From the NCBI GenBank assembly GCA_019038745.1, contig JAHOYV010000037.1, forward strand, positions 37,440-101,439: a DNA stretch of 64,000 nt, written 5' to 3'. This stretch comes from Gemmatimonadales bacterium. Its GTDB lineage: Bacteria; Krumholzibacteriota; Krumholzibacteriia; LZORAL124-64-63. Under the pieces are notes generated by a model that saw nothing but the letters and a program-made list of their open reading frames with translations, searched no databases and was not told the origin of the DNA. The position numbers and the translations under genes are program-made. The first letter of the stretch is position 1. Every line of letters starts with the position of its first letter. Positions 17,848 through 26,135 of the stretch are shown here, piece after piece.

Positions 17848-17876
17848 GGGGCGGCTTTCGGGCCGCCCTTCTTGTT
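17848..17876 (+). terminator. Rho-independent terminator of the HU gene
   Basis: Stem GGGCGGC/GCCGCCC with a six-base loop (TTTCGG) followed by TTCTTGTT, 23 bases after the HU stop codon. Confidence 0.8.
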
Positions 17877-18072
17877 GCCCACGGGTTGAGGTCCGGTTAT
17901 AATTAGCATGGGTCCACTTTGGATGGGCTTCTGGGGAACTTCAGCAGTGGACAGGGGTTGACTACGCTGTGGTTTTTATTTTGTTTTCCTGACGACCAGT
18001 GGGATTAAGGTGTGCAATCCGGTTTTACGTATGACCGGGGATCAGACCCATATTTACAGGGAAAGGTTGGAG

Positions 18073-19440
18073 ATGATCAGATTGAAAAATTTGTTCGGTC
18101 GGGAAGGATGGTTGGCGTTGCTGCTGACTTTCGTCCTGGTTGTCCTGTCCCAGGGACTGGACTTGAGGAAATCGTGGGCCGAGGGTGGGAACTGGAAAAA
18201 CGTCACCCTGATCTATTCCACGGACATCAAGGGAAAAATCGAGCCTTGTGGCTGAAAGTCTAAGCAGCGTGGCGGGGTGGCCCGGAGGGCCGCCTTTTTA
18301 GATTCTGTTTGGGAAGAAAAAGTGCCTGTCCTGATGGTCGATGCCGGCGATATGTTCGGCCGGCGCAATAAAAACGAGCGCTTCCAGACCCGATTTCTTA
18401 GCGAAGTATGCGGCAGCTTCGGCATGGACGCAATCGGCCTGGGTGAAATGGACCTGAACTATGGGATAGGGTTCCTCCGGGAAATGGTGGAGAAGTACGA
18501 ACTTCCCTTCACCAACGCCAACGTGCGGGACCAGGTTACCGGGGAACTGATTCTGCCCGAATATCTGATCGTAGAAAAAAATGATATCAAGTTCGGGATC
18601 ATCAGCGTATTGGACCCGATCCGCAAAATTGTGACCATGTCCAACAAGGATCCGGAGTTTGAGATCCAGGATCCGATAGCCGTGTTGCGGGAACTGGTTC
18701 CCCGCGTCCGGGAGGAGGCCGACATCATCCTCCTGTTGGGGCACCTGGGTGACAAGAAACACGAAACCGCCGTCAAGGAAGTCAAGGGCATAGGCATTTG
18801 CGTCAACGGCCATACTCATCGCAACTTGACCACTGAGCGGATCATTGATGACACGGCCATGCTGACGGCAACCTATGAGGGACGTTACATCGGTCGGGCG
18901 GATCTCTTCGTGGACGACAAGGATGGCCAACTAATGGCCTTTGATGTCTCCGTCAAAAGTCTGGATCAAAGCCAACCGGATTCCGAAGAAGTGTTGCAGC
19001 TGGTCGAGGACTACAAAAAGAGGCTCAAGGAATTCCAGCTGGTCAAGCGATCCGATTTTCCCAGGAACCTCGGTTCCGACAAGGAGCAGTTCCTGGTCGA
19101 TCGCTCTTGTATGGGTTGTCACGAGGAAGCTTGGCAGGTTTACGCGAAATCGGGCCATAAGCGGGCTTTTGTCACTTTGCGCAACAAGGGCCAAAATTTC
19201 GAACCGGAGTGTCTGTCCTGTCATACTACGGGCTATATGCACAAGAACGGCTATTCTGACCAAAGGCCGTTCAACCACCTTGTGAATGTTCAATGCGAGG
19301 CGTGCCATGGATATGGGTCCGAGCATAATCGGGACGGTAAATGGGTGACTCGGGCCAAGGATTCGTGCGTGATCTGTCACGACAAGGAAAACAGTCCGAA
19401 TTTCGACTATGCGACCTACTGGGAAAAGATCAAACACTAG
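18073..19440 (+). CDS. Probable selenoprotein: metallophosphoesterase-like/tetrahaem cytochrome c with in-frame UGA
   Basis: 455 residues if the TGA at 18253-18255 is read as selenocysteine (residue 61). Signal peptide (LALLLTFVLVVLSQ), then a UshA/5'-nucleotidase-like domain starting YSTDIKGKIEPCG-U-KSKQRGGVARR; further motifs VDAGDMFGRR, GLGEMDLNYG, LLGHLGDKKHE and VNGHTHRN (about 90-250). From memory of the family, cytochrome-linked relatives have EPCGC at this site, so UGA replaces a conserved Cys. The C-terminal cytochrome c554-like domain has four CxxCH: CMGCH (346), CLSCH, CEACH and CVICH (432). ATG 18073 has AAAGG six bases upstream. Codon use and family similarity continue unbroken after the TGA, and no start codon follows that would keep the first strand. 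Alternatives: a nonsense mutation or a base-call error (TGA for TGC). Confidence 0.75.
18271..18294 (+). promoter_or_regulatory. Candidate bacterial SECIS hairpin
   Basis: Fifteen bases after the UGA. Lower stem GGC/GCC (18271-18273 with 18292-18294), a bulge GGGGU, upper stem GGCCC/GGGCC (18279-18283 with 18287-18291) and apical loop GGA. A bulged U before a four-to-five pair upper stem and a loop starting GG are the main features of the E. coli fdhF SECIS, and the loop lies 28 bases after UGA, within the range known for bacterial SECIS elements. The same bases encode the conserved GGVARRAA, which makes the RNA GC-rich, so the fold could be partly fortuitous. Confidence 0.55.
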
Positions 19441-19450
19441 CTGGTTGTTC

Positions 19451-20329
19451 ATGTGCCTGCTCAGATCCTACCAATCTTTCTTCCGGCCGGACTCGGGTAT
19501 TCCGGGTTCGGTCGGTTTTCGTTTTTCCCGTCTTTTTGATCGGGTATCCCTGCTCTTTCTGTTTTTGTTGCTCCTGTTGAACGGTACCCAGGCTCATGCT
19601 TTGGATTTCTTCACTCTCTGGCGGCAACCGAACATTCCTTTGCAGATCACAGAGGGGTCCTGGGCGGATTACCGCACCCAGGTTATGAAGGGGGGGCGGC
19701 GGGAGTCGAACCTGGTTCGGATATCCTGCCTCGACAGGCCTTTCGGTACGGACGACGAATCCTGGGCAATCGAACTGCTCTTTCTGGAGGAGAAGAAGGA
19801 TGGTTCCCTCGTACCCCTGCCGGGTCAGGGAACGAGGCTGCGGATCTCTCGTGAACTTCTGAACCGTGAGGGGCAGTTGCTGGATTTCGTCCTTGAGATT
19901 GATAAATGGCAGGATGGAATAGGGAAATCGATCTCGCCTGAGGAGATACGTGATGATCCGTTGCTGGCTGCCTACTTCTCCTCGGAATTCGTCCCCGACC
20001 AGCTGGTGGTCACCGATCAGACCACCCGGGTCGTTCAGGGTCGCCAATTGCTTTGTGATCAATTCACCATGGCTGCGGTGGATTCCCAGAGCGCTCGCCT
20101 GCCTGCCGGAGAAATGATCCAGGTCTCATCCTGGGAAATTACCGCTGCCGTCAACAGCGAGGTTCCCTTTCTGGGTCTTGCCTTTGTTACCGAGCGTGTC
20201 CGGTCCGAATCTCGGCTTGATCCTCCGAACAAGCGGATGAATATGCCGCCGCCGCGGATCCGGGTGGAGTTGATGGAGTTGGTTGCTTTCGGGATAGGCG
20301 CGGAGCCGGTTCTGGGGATGTTCAATTGA
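19451..20329 (+). CDS. Exported protein of unknown function
   Basis: 292 residues from ATG 19451, ten bases after the selenoprotein stop. A long hydrophobic core (VSLLFLFLLLLLNGTQAHAL) about residues 33-52 acts as signal peptide or anchor; the charged part before it is long, so a start further inside is possible. The mature region is beta-rich with ITEGSWADYRTQVMKGGRR, LVRISCLDRP and two Cys residues, suggesting a soluble periplasmic domain. No family recognised. Its position right behind the UGA-containing cytochrome suggests the same transcript and perhaps the same process. Confidence 0.7.
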   Translation: MCLLRSYQSFFRPDSGIPGSVGFRFSRLFDRVSLLFLFLLLLLNGTQAHALDFFTLWRQPNIPLQITEGSWADYRTQVMKGGRRESNLVRISCLDRPFGTDDESWAIELLFLEEKKDGSLVPLPGQGTRLRISRELLNREGQLLDFVLEIDKWQDGIGKSISPEEIRDDPLLAAYFSSEFVPDQLVVTDQTTRVVQGRQLLCDQFTMAAVDSQSARLPAGEMIQVSSWEITAAVNSEVPFLGLAFVTERVRSESRLDPPNKRMNMPPPRIRVELMELVAFGIGAEPVLGMFN

Positions 20330-20354
20330 CGGTCCATCCGGGCTATGGTATAAT
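20326..20354 (+). promoter_or_regulatory. Sigma-70-type promoter, probably giving a leaderless mRNA
   Basis: TTGACG (20326-20331), 17-base spacer, perfect TATAAT (20349-20354). The expected start of transcription, about seven bases after the -10 box, falls on the A of the ATG at 20361. The -35 box overlaps the stop codon of the preceding gene. Confidence 0.75.
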
Positions 20355-20360
20355 CACTTT

Positions 20361-21206
20361 ATGTTCACCAACGATTTGAAGGAATTCAGGGCCAAGGCTC
20401 ATGAATTTTTGCTGGGCCAGGAAAAACCTTTGCCCACACCGGACATTGCCAGGCGCCTCTTCGGTGCCCGTCGCCACGAAATGCCTGAAACCCAGGTAGT
20501 GGTGAAGGCATTGCTGGGGGGCGACCCCCGCTTCGTCAAGACCCACGACAACTGCTGGACCGTTCTGGGATCCCCCATCCTGCAGCAACTCCTGGATGAG
20601 GCCACCTTCGTGGTTGTAGATCTGGAAACCACCGGCAGCGTGATCGGGTTGGACGAGATAATTGAAATCGGCTTGGTGGTGATGCAGGGTGGCAATGTCA
20701 TCGAGCAATTCGAGACCCTGGTCTGGAGCGATCGTAATATTCCGCCCTGGGTGGCTCGTCTGACGGGGATCAGCAACGACGACCTGGAGGGTGCACCCAC
20801 TTTTTCAGATGTAGCCGAAAAATTGATCGGGCTGATGGACGGCCGGGTCTTCGTTGCTCACGACATCCGGTTTGATCTTCCTTTTCTGCGCTGGGAGTTG
20901 GCTCGTCGCGGCTTGGCTCGTCCCGCTGTCACGGGGCTTTGCACGCTGCAGCTTTCTCATGTGATCTGGCCTCAGCTGAGAAGCCGGAGTTTGCCGGATC
21001 TGGCCAAACTATTCGGTGTCTCCCACGATAATCCCCACCGTGCCGCAGATGACGCTTTGGCCACCACTGGGATTCTTCGCCACGCCTTGCAGGAGGCCAA
21101 GGCGATGGGTCTGAACGATCTGGGCGACATCTTTTGCGCTGAAGCTCAGACGTCTTCTCCCAAAACCCACAAAGAGGCTCTTGCCTCTCGTGCTGCCGAA
21201 TCCTGA
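20361..21206 (+). CDS. DnaQ-like DEDDh 3'-5' exonuclease with N-terminal winged-helix-like domain
   Basis: 281 residues. Residues 1-80 look like a small helical/winged-helix domain (FRAKAHEFLLGQEKPLP, DIARRLFGARRHEM). Residues 85-255 form the DEDDh exonuclease fold: Exo I VVDLETTG, ExoII VAHDIRFDLPFL, ExoIII HRAADDALATTGI with catalytic His and Asp. RIGLTG-type loop is present as VARLTGISNDDLEGAP. This resembles the proofreading/epsilon and Cho-associated exonucleases; without a polymerase III clamp-binding sign I call it a DNA repair or RNA/DNA-trimming exonuclease. No ribosome site lies before ATG 20361, which fits the leaderless promoter. Confidence 0.88.
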   Translation: MFTNDLKEFRAKAHEFLLGQEKPLPTPDIARRLFGARRHEMPETQVVVKALLGGDPRFVKTHDNCWTVLGSPILQQLLDEATFVVVDLETTGSVIGLDEIIEIGLVVMQGGNVIEQFETLVWSDRNIPPWVARLTGISNDDLEGAPTFSDVAEKLIGLMDGRVFVAHDIRFDLPFLRWELARRGLARPAVTGLCTLQLSHVIWPQLRSRSLPDLAKLFGVSHDNPHRAADDALATTGILRHALQEAKAMGLNDLGDIFCAEAQTSSPKTHKEALASRAAES

Positions 21207-21342
21207 TTTCCATACCTGATTGAGTCACCGTTTTATCCCCTGTTTTACAAGTGATCAACTGGTCCATTTCTCCAGTTTTATGAGGTAAGGATTGATTTGT
21301 TCGGCTGGTTCAAATTACAGCCGGAAAAATGGTCCGGACGGG

Positions 21343-21371
21343 TTGACTCCAAATTGACAATGTACTAGGAT
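21343..21371 (+). promoter_or_regulatory. Sigma-70-type promoter for the zinc-ribbon genes
   Basis: TTGACT (21343-21348), 17-base spacer, TAGGAT (21366-21371), about 93 bases before the small zinc-ribbon gene. A second, perfect TTGACA lies at 21354-21359 but its -10 match (CAATAT) is weaker. Confidence 0.55.
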
Positions 21372-21464
21372 GCTTGGCAATATAACACTCCCATCAGAGG
21401 AGGGGGCGGTGCTCAGCAGGTAGCCCAAGCGGAGTGGACGCGGATCGGAGCCAAGGAGGACCCA

Positions 21465-21644
21465 ATGACCAGCGTCAAGGAAGATGACATTCTCATTCGG
21501 GATGAAAGCTTTGTTAAATATGAAAGACTGTTGACCAAGGCGGAAAACGAAGGGCGCATCGATGGTCCCAGTAAATGTCTTGTCTGTGGGATGCGGTACA
21601 TGTCCAAGGGTGAAGCCGACAACTGTTGCAAGATCATTCCCTGA
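21465..21644 (+). CDS. Small zinc-ribbon-like protein (59 aa)
   Basis: A 59-residue gene too short for most callers: ATG 21465 is preceded by AAGGAGGA at four bases, and the stop is TGA 21642. The C-terminal half holds a CxxC...CC cluster, SKCLVCGMRYMSKGEADNCC, typical of a zinc-ribbon or a [Fe-S]/Zn-binding knuckle. The N-terminus is charged and helical (MTSVKEDDILIRDESF). A promoter lies upstream and a second zinc-ribbon gene begins 65 bases downstream, so the two are probably co-transcribed. Function unknown; small ribbon proteins of this kind often regulate or chaperone. Existence is well supported by the ribosome site. Confidence 0.75.
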   Translation: MTSVKEDDILIRDESFVKYERLLTKAENEGRIDGPSKCLVCGMRYMSKGEADNCCKIIP

Positions 21645-21709
21645 GACTACTGCGGTATAAGGGACAGCAACAGGTTAGAGCATCATGACGCACCATTTGT
21701 GGAGGGACA

Positions 21710-22372
21710 GTGAAGTCCAAACAGTTTTGTTCGGTCTGCAAGGAATTGCTGGAGATGGAAATCGTTCCCACCGGTGATGGGGAGGACGATGGCGTCATAT
21801 GGTATCGTTGTCCCCAGTGCCAAGGGTTTTTGCCCAAGCTCAACTCAAATGAATCCCACGGGGATGTCCCCGCTTCCGGTGAGATGAAGAAGGGCTCATC
21901 CGGCGAGGGTATAGGTACCAGCCAAGATACAAGTCAAGATACAAGTCAAGATACAAGCCCAGATAAAAGCCCAGACCAGGCCGACGATCTTTCCTTCGAT
22001 AGCCCAGCCGAAATGATGGCTGCCCAGCTTGCCTCTGCCGAGGCTGCAAAAGATACCCCGGAGCAGGTTGCAAAGGACCCTCAATCCAGAGATGGTGATT
22101 CGAGCGAGGGCTCCGAGACCGAGGTTGAACCAGTAGCTGAATATGCAGCAAAGCTTGAGGAAGCGTTGTCGGATCTGCCGCCGGATGCTGATGGAGGAAG
22201 GCCCTATCGTCCCTGGGAGGTCTACGAGATCGGTCAATGCATCAGGCACTTGGCCTGGGAGGATTGTGGGATTGTGGTGGGCAAGGAACAATTGCCCGGT
22301 GGCCGTCTGATCATCAAGGTTTTCTTCCAGGAAGCCGGGGTTGTTCGTCTGATCGAACAGGCCGCCAAGTAG
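21710..22372 (+). CDS. Zinc-ribbon protein with Tudor-like C-terminal domain
   Basis: 220 residues in three parts. N-terminal zinc ribbon FCSVCKELLEM...WYRCPQCQGFLPK (about 6-45). Central low-complexity acidic linker (about 50-165) with a four-fold tandem repeat coding SQDT SQDT SQDT SPDK. C-terminal domain (about 170-220) YEIGQCIRHLAWEDCGIVVG...RLIIKVFFQEAGVVRLIE, which resembles the small SH3/Tudor-like barrel found at the C-terminus of UvrD/PcrA and in CarD-like proteins (weak match). GTG 21710 has GGAGG upstream. The layout suggests a nucleic-acid or RNA-polymerase-binding factor; this is inference. Confidence 0.75.
   Translation: MKSKQFCSVCKELLEMEIVPTGDGEDDGVIWYRCPQCQGFLPKLNSNESHGDVPASGEMKKGSSGEGIGTSQDTSQDTSQDTSPDKSPDQADDLSFDSPAEMMAAQLASAEAAKDTPEQVAKDPQSRDGDSSEGSETEVEPVAEYAAKLEEALSDLPPDADGGRPYRPWEVYEIGQCIRHLAWEDCGIVVGKEQLPGGRLIIKVFFQEAGVVRLIEQAAK
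21923..21970 (+). repeat. 12-bp tandem repeat within the zinc-ribbon gene
   Basis: Three near-identical copies of CAAGATACAAGT/C and a degenerate fourth (CCAGATAAAAGC). The period is a multiple of three, so copy-number change only alters the length of the SQDT linker. Confidence 0.85.
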
Positions 22373-22377
22373 CGGTC

Positions 22378-23310
22378 ATGGGGATTATCTCTCATTATTT
22401 CCGCATCAATCCAAAGCTCCAAAATCCAGCCGTTTTGTTTCTGCTTTTTTTCTTGGTCTGTCCGGCCTCGGACAGCTTTGCCCAGATGCTTAATCTGGAC
22501 CCCATTCCCTGGTCGGTCCCAGCCGATTCCACTTCCTCCCAGGCCTTTATCATCGAAGTGGCCCGGTTCGAGGAAACAACATTCGATTGGGCTGCGGATC
22601 GTCTTCAGCTGACTTTGATTCTACCGGCAGGGTTGAAGGGGACCTATTTTCTGAGAATGCCCCACATCACCTTCGACAAGGGGGACATACCTCTTTTTTC
22701 CCGCTGGCCGGGGGTCCAAGGGGAAGCGGTAGTGGACACCTTCTGGACCGAAAATCGGGTCTCCAGTTTTGGTCAAATCGAAGCGGGAGCCAACAGTTGG
22801 GTGGACTGGCCGCTGGTCGGACGAATCCATTACGGGGGCGCCATCGGCTTGCCCGTGGGATCGGATCGCCTCTATCCCATATCATCCGTCAGTTTTCCCC
22901 TCCGCGGAGAGATTCGGAAGGATCTGGAATTGGTACCGGGAGTCCACCTGGCTCTGAGCGCCGGTTCCCTTTATAATCTTGATTCAGGTTCGGATCTCCT
23001 GGACCCCCAGGCCTTTCCAAACGGTCAAAGGTGGGGAGCTGCCCTGAGTCTCTACGGAGGACCCAATCGCCGGATCGTTCTGGATTACGACCAACAAAAC
23101 AGGGAAGGCCGTCGATCCACTTTAGTGGGTTTACAGGGCTGGCTGCCCTGGTCCGACGATGGTTCCTGGGGGTTGCGCGTAGATCGACAATTGGGTGGGT
23201 CCATTGACAGTTGCGCTACTTGGCGGGTGGCTCTTTCCTGGCGCTTCGACAATGCCCGGCACCGGCCGGGTTACGAGGAGCCCGACCCCGAACTTTCCCT
23301 GGAAAAATAA
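22378..23310 (+). CDS. Exported, probably outer-membrane, protein of unknown function
   Basis: 310 residues. Start at ATG 22378, five bases after the zinc-ribbon gene stop. Signal peptide with core AVLFLLFFLVCPASDSFA (about 18-35). The remainder is rich in alternating hydrophobic strands with Trp/Tyr and Gly (DWAADRLQLTLILPAGLKG, WVDWPLVGRIHYGGAIGLP, HLALSAGSLYNLDSG), and ends ATWRVALSWRF before an acidic tail, which suggests a beta-barrel. No family recognised. Confidence 0.65.
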   Translation: MGIISHYFRINPKLQNPAVLFLLFFLVCPASDSFAQMLNLDPIPWSVPADSTSSQAFIIEVARFEETTFDWAADRLQLTLILPAGLKGTYFLRMPHITFDKGDIPLFSRWPGVQGEAVVDTFWTENRVSSFGQIEAGANSWVDWPLVGRIHYGGAIGLPVGSDRLYPISSVSFPLRGEIRKDLELVPGVHLALSAGSLYNLDSGSDLLDPQAFPNGQRWGAALSLYGGPNRRIVLDYDQQNREGRRSTLVGLQGWLPWSDDGSWGLRVDRQLGGSIDSCATWRVALSWRFDNARHRPGYEEPDPELSLEK

Positions 23311-23619
23311 ATCTCCCTTGGATGAATTTTGCGTGAACATCCCGACGACAGGTTGCGATTTGCCCTGTCCCATCCGGTAATTGCTTCCTGGTGTCCAATC
23401 GATCCAGCCCAGTCTCCTGCTTCCCCATGATTTCCCGAAGTTTCCGTGCCGATCCAGCCACGGAGTGTCTTTCCCAGTAGATCCCGCCCAAATTGGCAGG
23501 ATTCGGCGCCCGGGGAGGAACCGTAAACATGGCATATGCTTTGCGGTTTCCCGGTTCCCAACGAAGTCCCCCGTGGGGCGGTTTGGACCTGGTGTCGAGT
23601 TTGGTTCAGCGGATGGAGA
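23311..23619. other. Intergenic region before the kinase gene
   Basis: About 310 bases. Frames are open on both strands but none has a ribosome site or family features. I see no clear promoter or terminator. Confidence 0.4.
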
Positions 23620-24774
23620 ATGGCTTTGGCCCACGTTCTTATTGACGGCGAATCCTGTACCCTCGCGGAAGTCCATGACTGTCTGCGGCGGTGGGGTTTG
23701 ACTGTGGACTGTTTACCAAAGGATGCGCGGGCCAGGGGAACGGCTTCCCGGGCTGAGTGTGACGCGGTCATTTTTCTATGCGAGGCGGGCCAGGGCGGCT
23801 CCGGGGCAATGGACTGTCATTTGAAATCCGTTCCCCCGATCGAAGGCGGAAGGCCCGATGGGGAGGAACTCCCTGCGCCCATGTTGGTAATCGGCAGGGG
23901 CCCGTTGGCCGAGACCATGGGCCGCCATGCCCACCAGTTGATTCCAGAGATAGGACCTGAAGGTTCCCACTTGAAAATGGCCCTGGGTCTTTGCCTGGAG
24001 AATCAATCGGGGTTAGGTCCGGCAGAGTTGGAGCGAAGCAACAGGGACCAGCAACTACACTTTCTGGGGCACGAACTGCGTAGTCCTCTGACTGCGCTCA
24101 AGACGGCCCTGGAAGTATTGCAGGGAGATTTGGGCGGGGTGGGCGGGTCGGCCCCGGAAATGGAAAGCCCCGCTTCTGATCGGTCCCGGCTCCGAATGTT
24201 GGAGATCGCCCTGCGCAACGTACGCCGGATGCACCATGCGGTGGAATGGAGCCAGGCCCTTCTGAAATTCGAGGATTCCCGACCGGCCTCGGCTCTGCGT
24301 CAAATCTCCGTGAGCCAACTGGGGGAGGAATTGGGCCAAACCGTTGGAAATGAGGTCCGGGTAAGGGGTCGCGATGTGATCGTCGAATGCGATGCCGACC
24401 TCCTGCTTCATGTGGCCAAGCAGGCCATCCAGGCCATGCGGTTCGGGGATCCGGACCTGAAACTGGTTTTGAACCTGGACGCGGAGACAGCGGGGACCGA
24501 TCGCCTGCAGTTGGAAATTCTGTGCCCAGAATCAGACACCCCTTCCAATGATCACGCCGCAGAATCAGGTGGGGACCTGGTGTCTGCCGGGTCCGAAAAC
24601 CGCGAGTCGAATCATCACCTTCAAAGATTCGCTGATTTTCTGAATCCGTCAGAGTCGCTGGTCCGGGCGAGCGGCGAAGTGAGGGTTTTCGGCGGAGCTG
24701 ACGAAGGGTTCGGCCTGGCCCTGACCATCGCATTCAAGGTCTGCGGATCCGGTGTGGTTACCCTGGTCTGTTGA
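23620..24774 (+). CDS. Histidine kinase with degenerate ATPase domain
   Basis: 384 residues. Residues 1-125 look like a degenerate receiver or small sensor domain (LIDGESCTLAEVHDCLRRWG). HisKA H box at about 151: FLGHELRSPLTALKTALEVLQ, followed by the second helix. The ATPase part is unusual: the N box reads LLHVAKQAIQAMRFG and lacks the essential Asn, no D-x-G-x-G box is evident, and only a G-box-like GFGLALTIAFKVCG remains near the end. It may dimerise or pass phosphate without binding ATP. The next gene 150 bases on encodes a complete hybrid kinase, perhaps its partner. Start ATG 23620 is preferred, although the frame is open upstream. Confidence 0.78.
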   Translation: MALAHVLIDGESCTLAEVHDCLRRWGLTVDCLPKDARARGTASRAECDAVIFLCEAGQGGSGAMDCHLKSVPPIEGGRPDGEELPAPMLVIGRGPLAETMGRHAHQLIPEIGPEGSHLKMALGLCLENQSGLGPAELERSNRDQQLHFLGHELRSPLTALKTALEVLQGDLGGVGGSAPEMESPASDRSRLRMLEIALRNVRRMHHAVEWSQALLKFEDSRPASALRQISVSQLGEELGQTVGNEVRVRGRDVIVECDADLLLHVAKQAIQAMRFGDPDLKLVLNLDAETAGTDRLQLEILCPESDTPSNDHAAESGGDLVSAGSENRESNHHLQRFADFLNPSESLVRASGEVRVFGGADEGFGLALTIAFKVCGSGVVTLVC

Positions 24775-24923
24775 CCCTTCCCTGGACTCCCTCTCAGAAC
24801 CATTTCAGATCCTTCTGTTTCAGATCCTTCTTCTATGCCGTAGGATCCGGGTGTATTATCCATTACAAATGATATGTTCCTGAACGCAAGTCGACCGCGT
24901 GATGTGCGGCTGTCCGGAAGGCG

Positions 24924-26135
24924 ATGATGGCAGGAAGTCCAAGCGGATCCGATATGGATCCTGCGGCAAGTAACCGGAGCAGGATTTCCCAGGCTGGGGA
25001 TCTTGATATGGCTGGTGTCATACACGATGTGAATCAGATGCTGGCCGTGGTTATCGGCCGGGCAGGCCTACTGCTGAGTCGCGGGCCCGACCTGGAGTTG
25101 GAGGCGAATCTGCAGGCCATGGAATTGGCTGCCCGGGACGCGACTTCCATGCTCCTTCGTGTGAACAGTTCTGCAGAGGATCCACCCACCGGCGAAGTCC
25201 CATGGGTTTCCCTACGGCAGACTGTTGCTGAAGCGGGGATGTTGATCGCTCCGCCGGGAGGCGCATCCTGGTCAAAGGACACGGACTCCGCATGGAGCCT
25301 GGAGATCGGGATTCCGGCTGATTTGGCTGCCGGGATTCCCGCCCAGATTGTGCGCGAGGTCCTGAACAACCTGCTGTTGAATTCCCTGGAAGCCTCTCCG
25401 GACGGAGTAGGGATACAGGTTGCGGGGACTGCACGGCAGAGCCGTGTGCTGCTGACTTTTGCCGATGATGGCCCCGGCCTTTCCGAAACCGTCCGGGCGA
25501 CTCTTTTCCAGCCGGGCCATTCCACTTCGGAGCTGCCGGGTCGGGGGATCGGGCTTGCCGGTTGCCGGAATTTGCTGCGAAAATGGGGGGGAGAATTGCG
25601 GTTGGGAGGACAAAAGGGTCCCGGTGCCGTGTTCGAACTGGATCTTCCGGAAGCGGGTACCGCTGTTACCACCGCGGGCGCAGCAGCCGGCCAAGTTCAA
25701 CCGGGCCGCTCGGTGCTGATCGTGGACGATGAATTGGCGGTCAGGGAAATGCTGGGGGACGTGATGGCCGAGCTGGGCTGTACCGTGGCTTTGGCCAGGG
25801 ATTCCGTCCAGGCCCTGGAGATTTTCGTGCCCGGCGGCTTCGACGTTGTTATCCTGGACCAGTCCTTGCCAGGCATGCAGGGCGAGGAATTGGCCGGCTT
25901 CCTACGCCGGAAGGATCCTGCAGTGGCCATCATTCTAGCCTCCGGTTGGGGAAAAGAGAAAATTTTGGCCGGAGTGGACCCTGACCATGTTGATTTGACG
26001 ACGGTTAAACCTTTGGAAATGTCGAAGATGGTGGCTTTGCTGTCTGAAGGAGCGACTTTGGTTGATCGGCGGCGCGGGACTGACATCAAGGACGGCACCT
26101 TGGATTCCAAATCGGGAAGGGAAAAGGAAAGATGA
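24924..26135 (+). CDS. Hybrid histidine kinase with C-terminal receiver
   Basis: 403 residues. Phosphoacceptor His about residue 34 in AGVIHDVNQMLAVVIG, a DHp variant of the NtrB-like 'HDFNN' class. HATPase: N box EVLNNLLLNSLEAS, G1 FADDGPGLSE, F-box-like FQPGHST and G2 GRGIGLAGCRNL. C-terminal receiver from about 265: VLIVDDE, phosphoacceptor Asp about 312 in VVILDQSLPGMQG, and Lys in TTVKPL. No sensor domain is present, so the input must come from a partner, plausibly the upstream degenerate kinase. Shares an ATGA overlap with the propeller gene downstream. Confidence 0.9.
   Translation: MMAGSPSGSDMDPAASNRSRISQAGDLDMAGVIHDVNQMLAVVIGRAGLLLSRGPDLELEANLQAMELAARDATSMLLRVNSSAEDPPTGEVPWVSLRQTVAEAGMLIAPPGGASWSKDTDSAWSLEIGIPADLAAGIPAQIVREVLNNLLLNSLEASPDGVGIQVAGTARQSRVLLTFADDGPGLSETVRATLFQPGHSTSELPGRGIGLAGCRNLLRKWGGELRLGGQKGPGAVFELDLPEAGTAVTTAGAAAGQVQPGRSVLIVDDELAVREMLGDVMAELGCTVALARDSVQALEIFVPGGFDVVILDQSLPGMQGEELAGFLRRKDPAVAIILASGWGKEKILAGVDPDHVDLTTVKPLEMSKMVALLSEGATLVDRRRGTDIKDGTLDSKSGREKER

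Noticed and set aside
18253..18255. TGA reassigned as a sense codon genome-wide
   Set aside because: Many genes here (folC, the ATP-grasp gene, the small zinc-ribbon gene and others) end in TGA at the expected place.
18277..19440. Reading the downstream half of the UGA gene as a separate gene from GTG 18277
   Set aside because: That start has no ribosome site, falls inside the conserved GGVARR motif and would leave a periplasmic haem protein without a signal peptide.
21923..21970. CRISPR array
   Set aside because: The repeats are 12-bp, contiguous and in frame, without spacers or cas genes.
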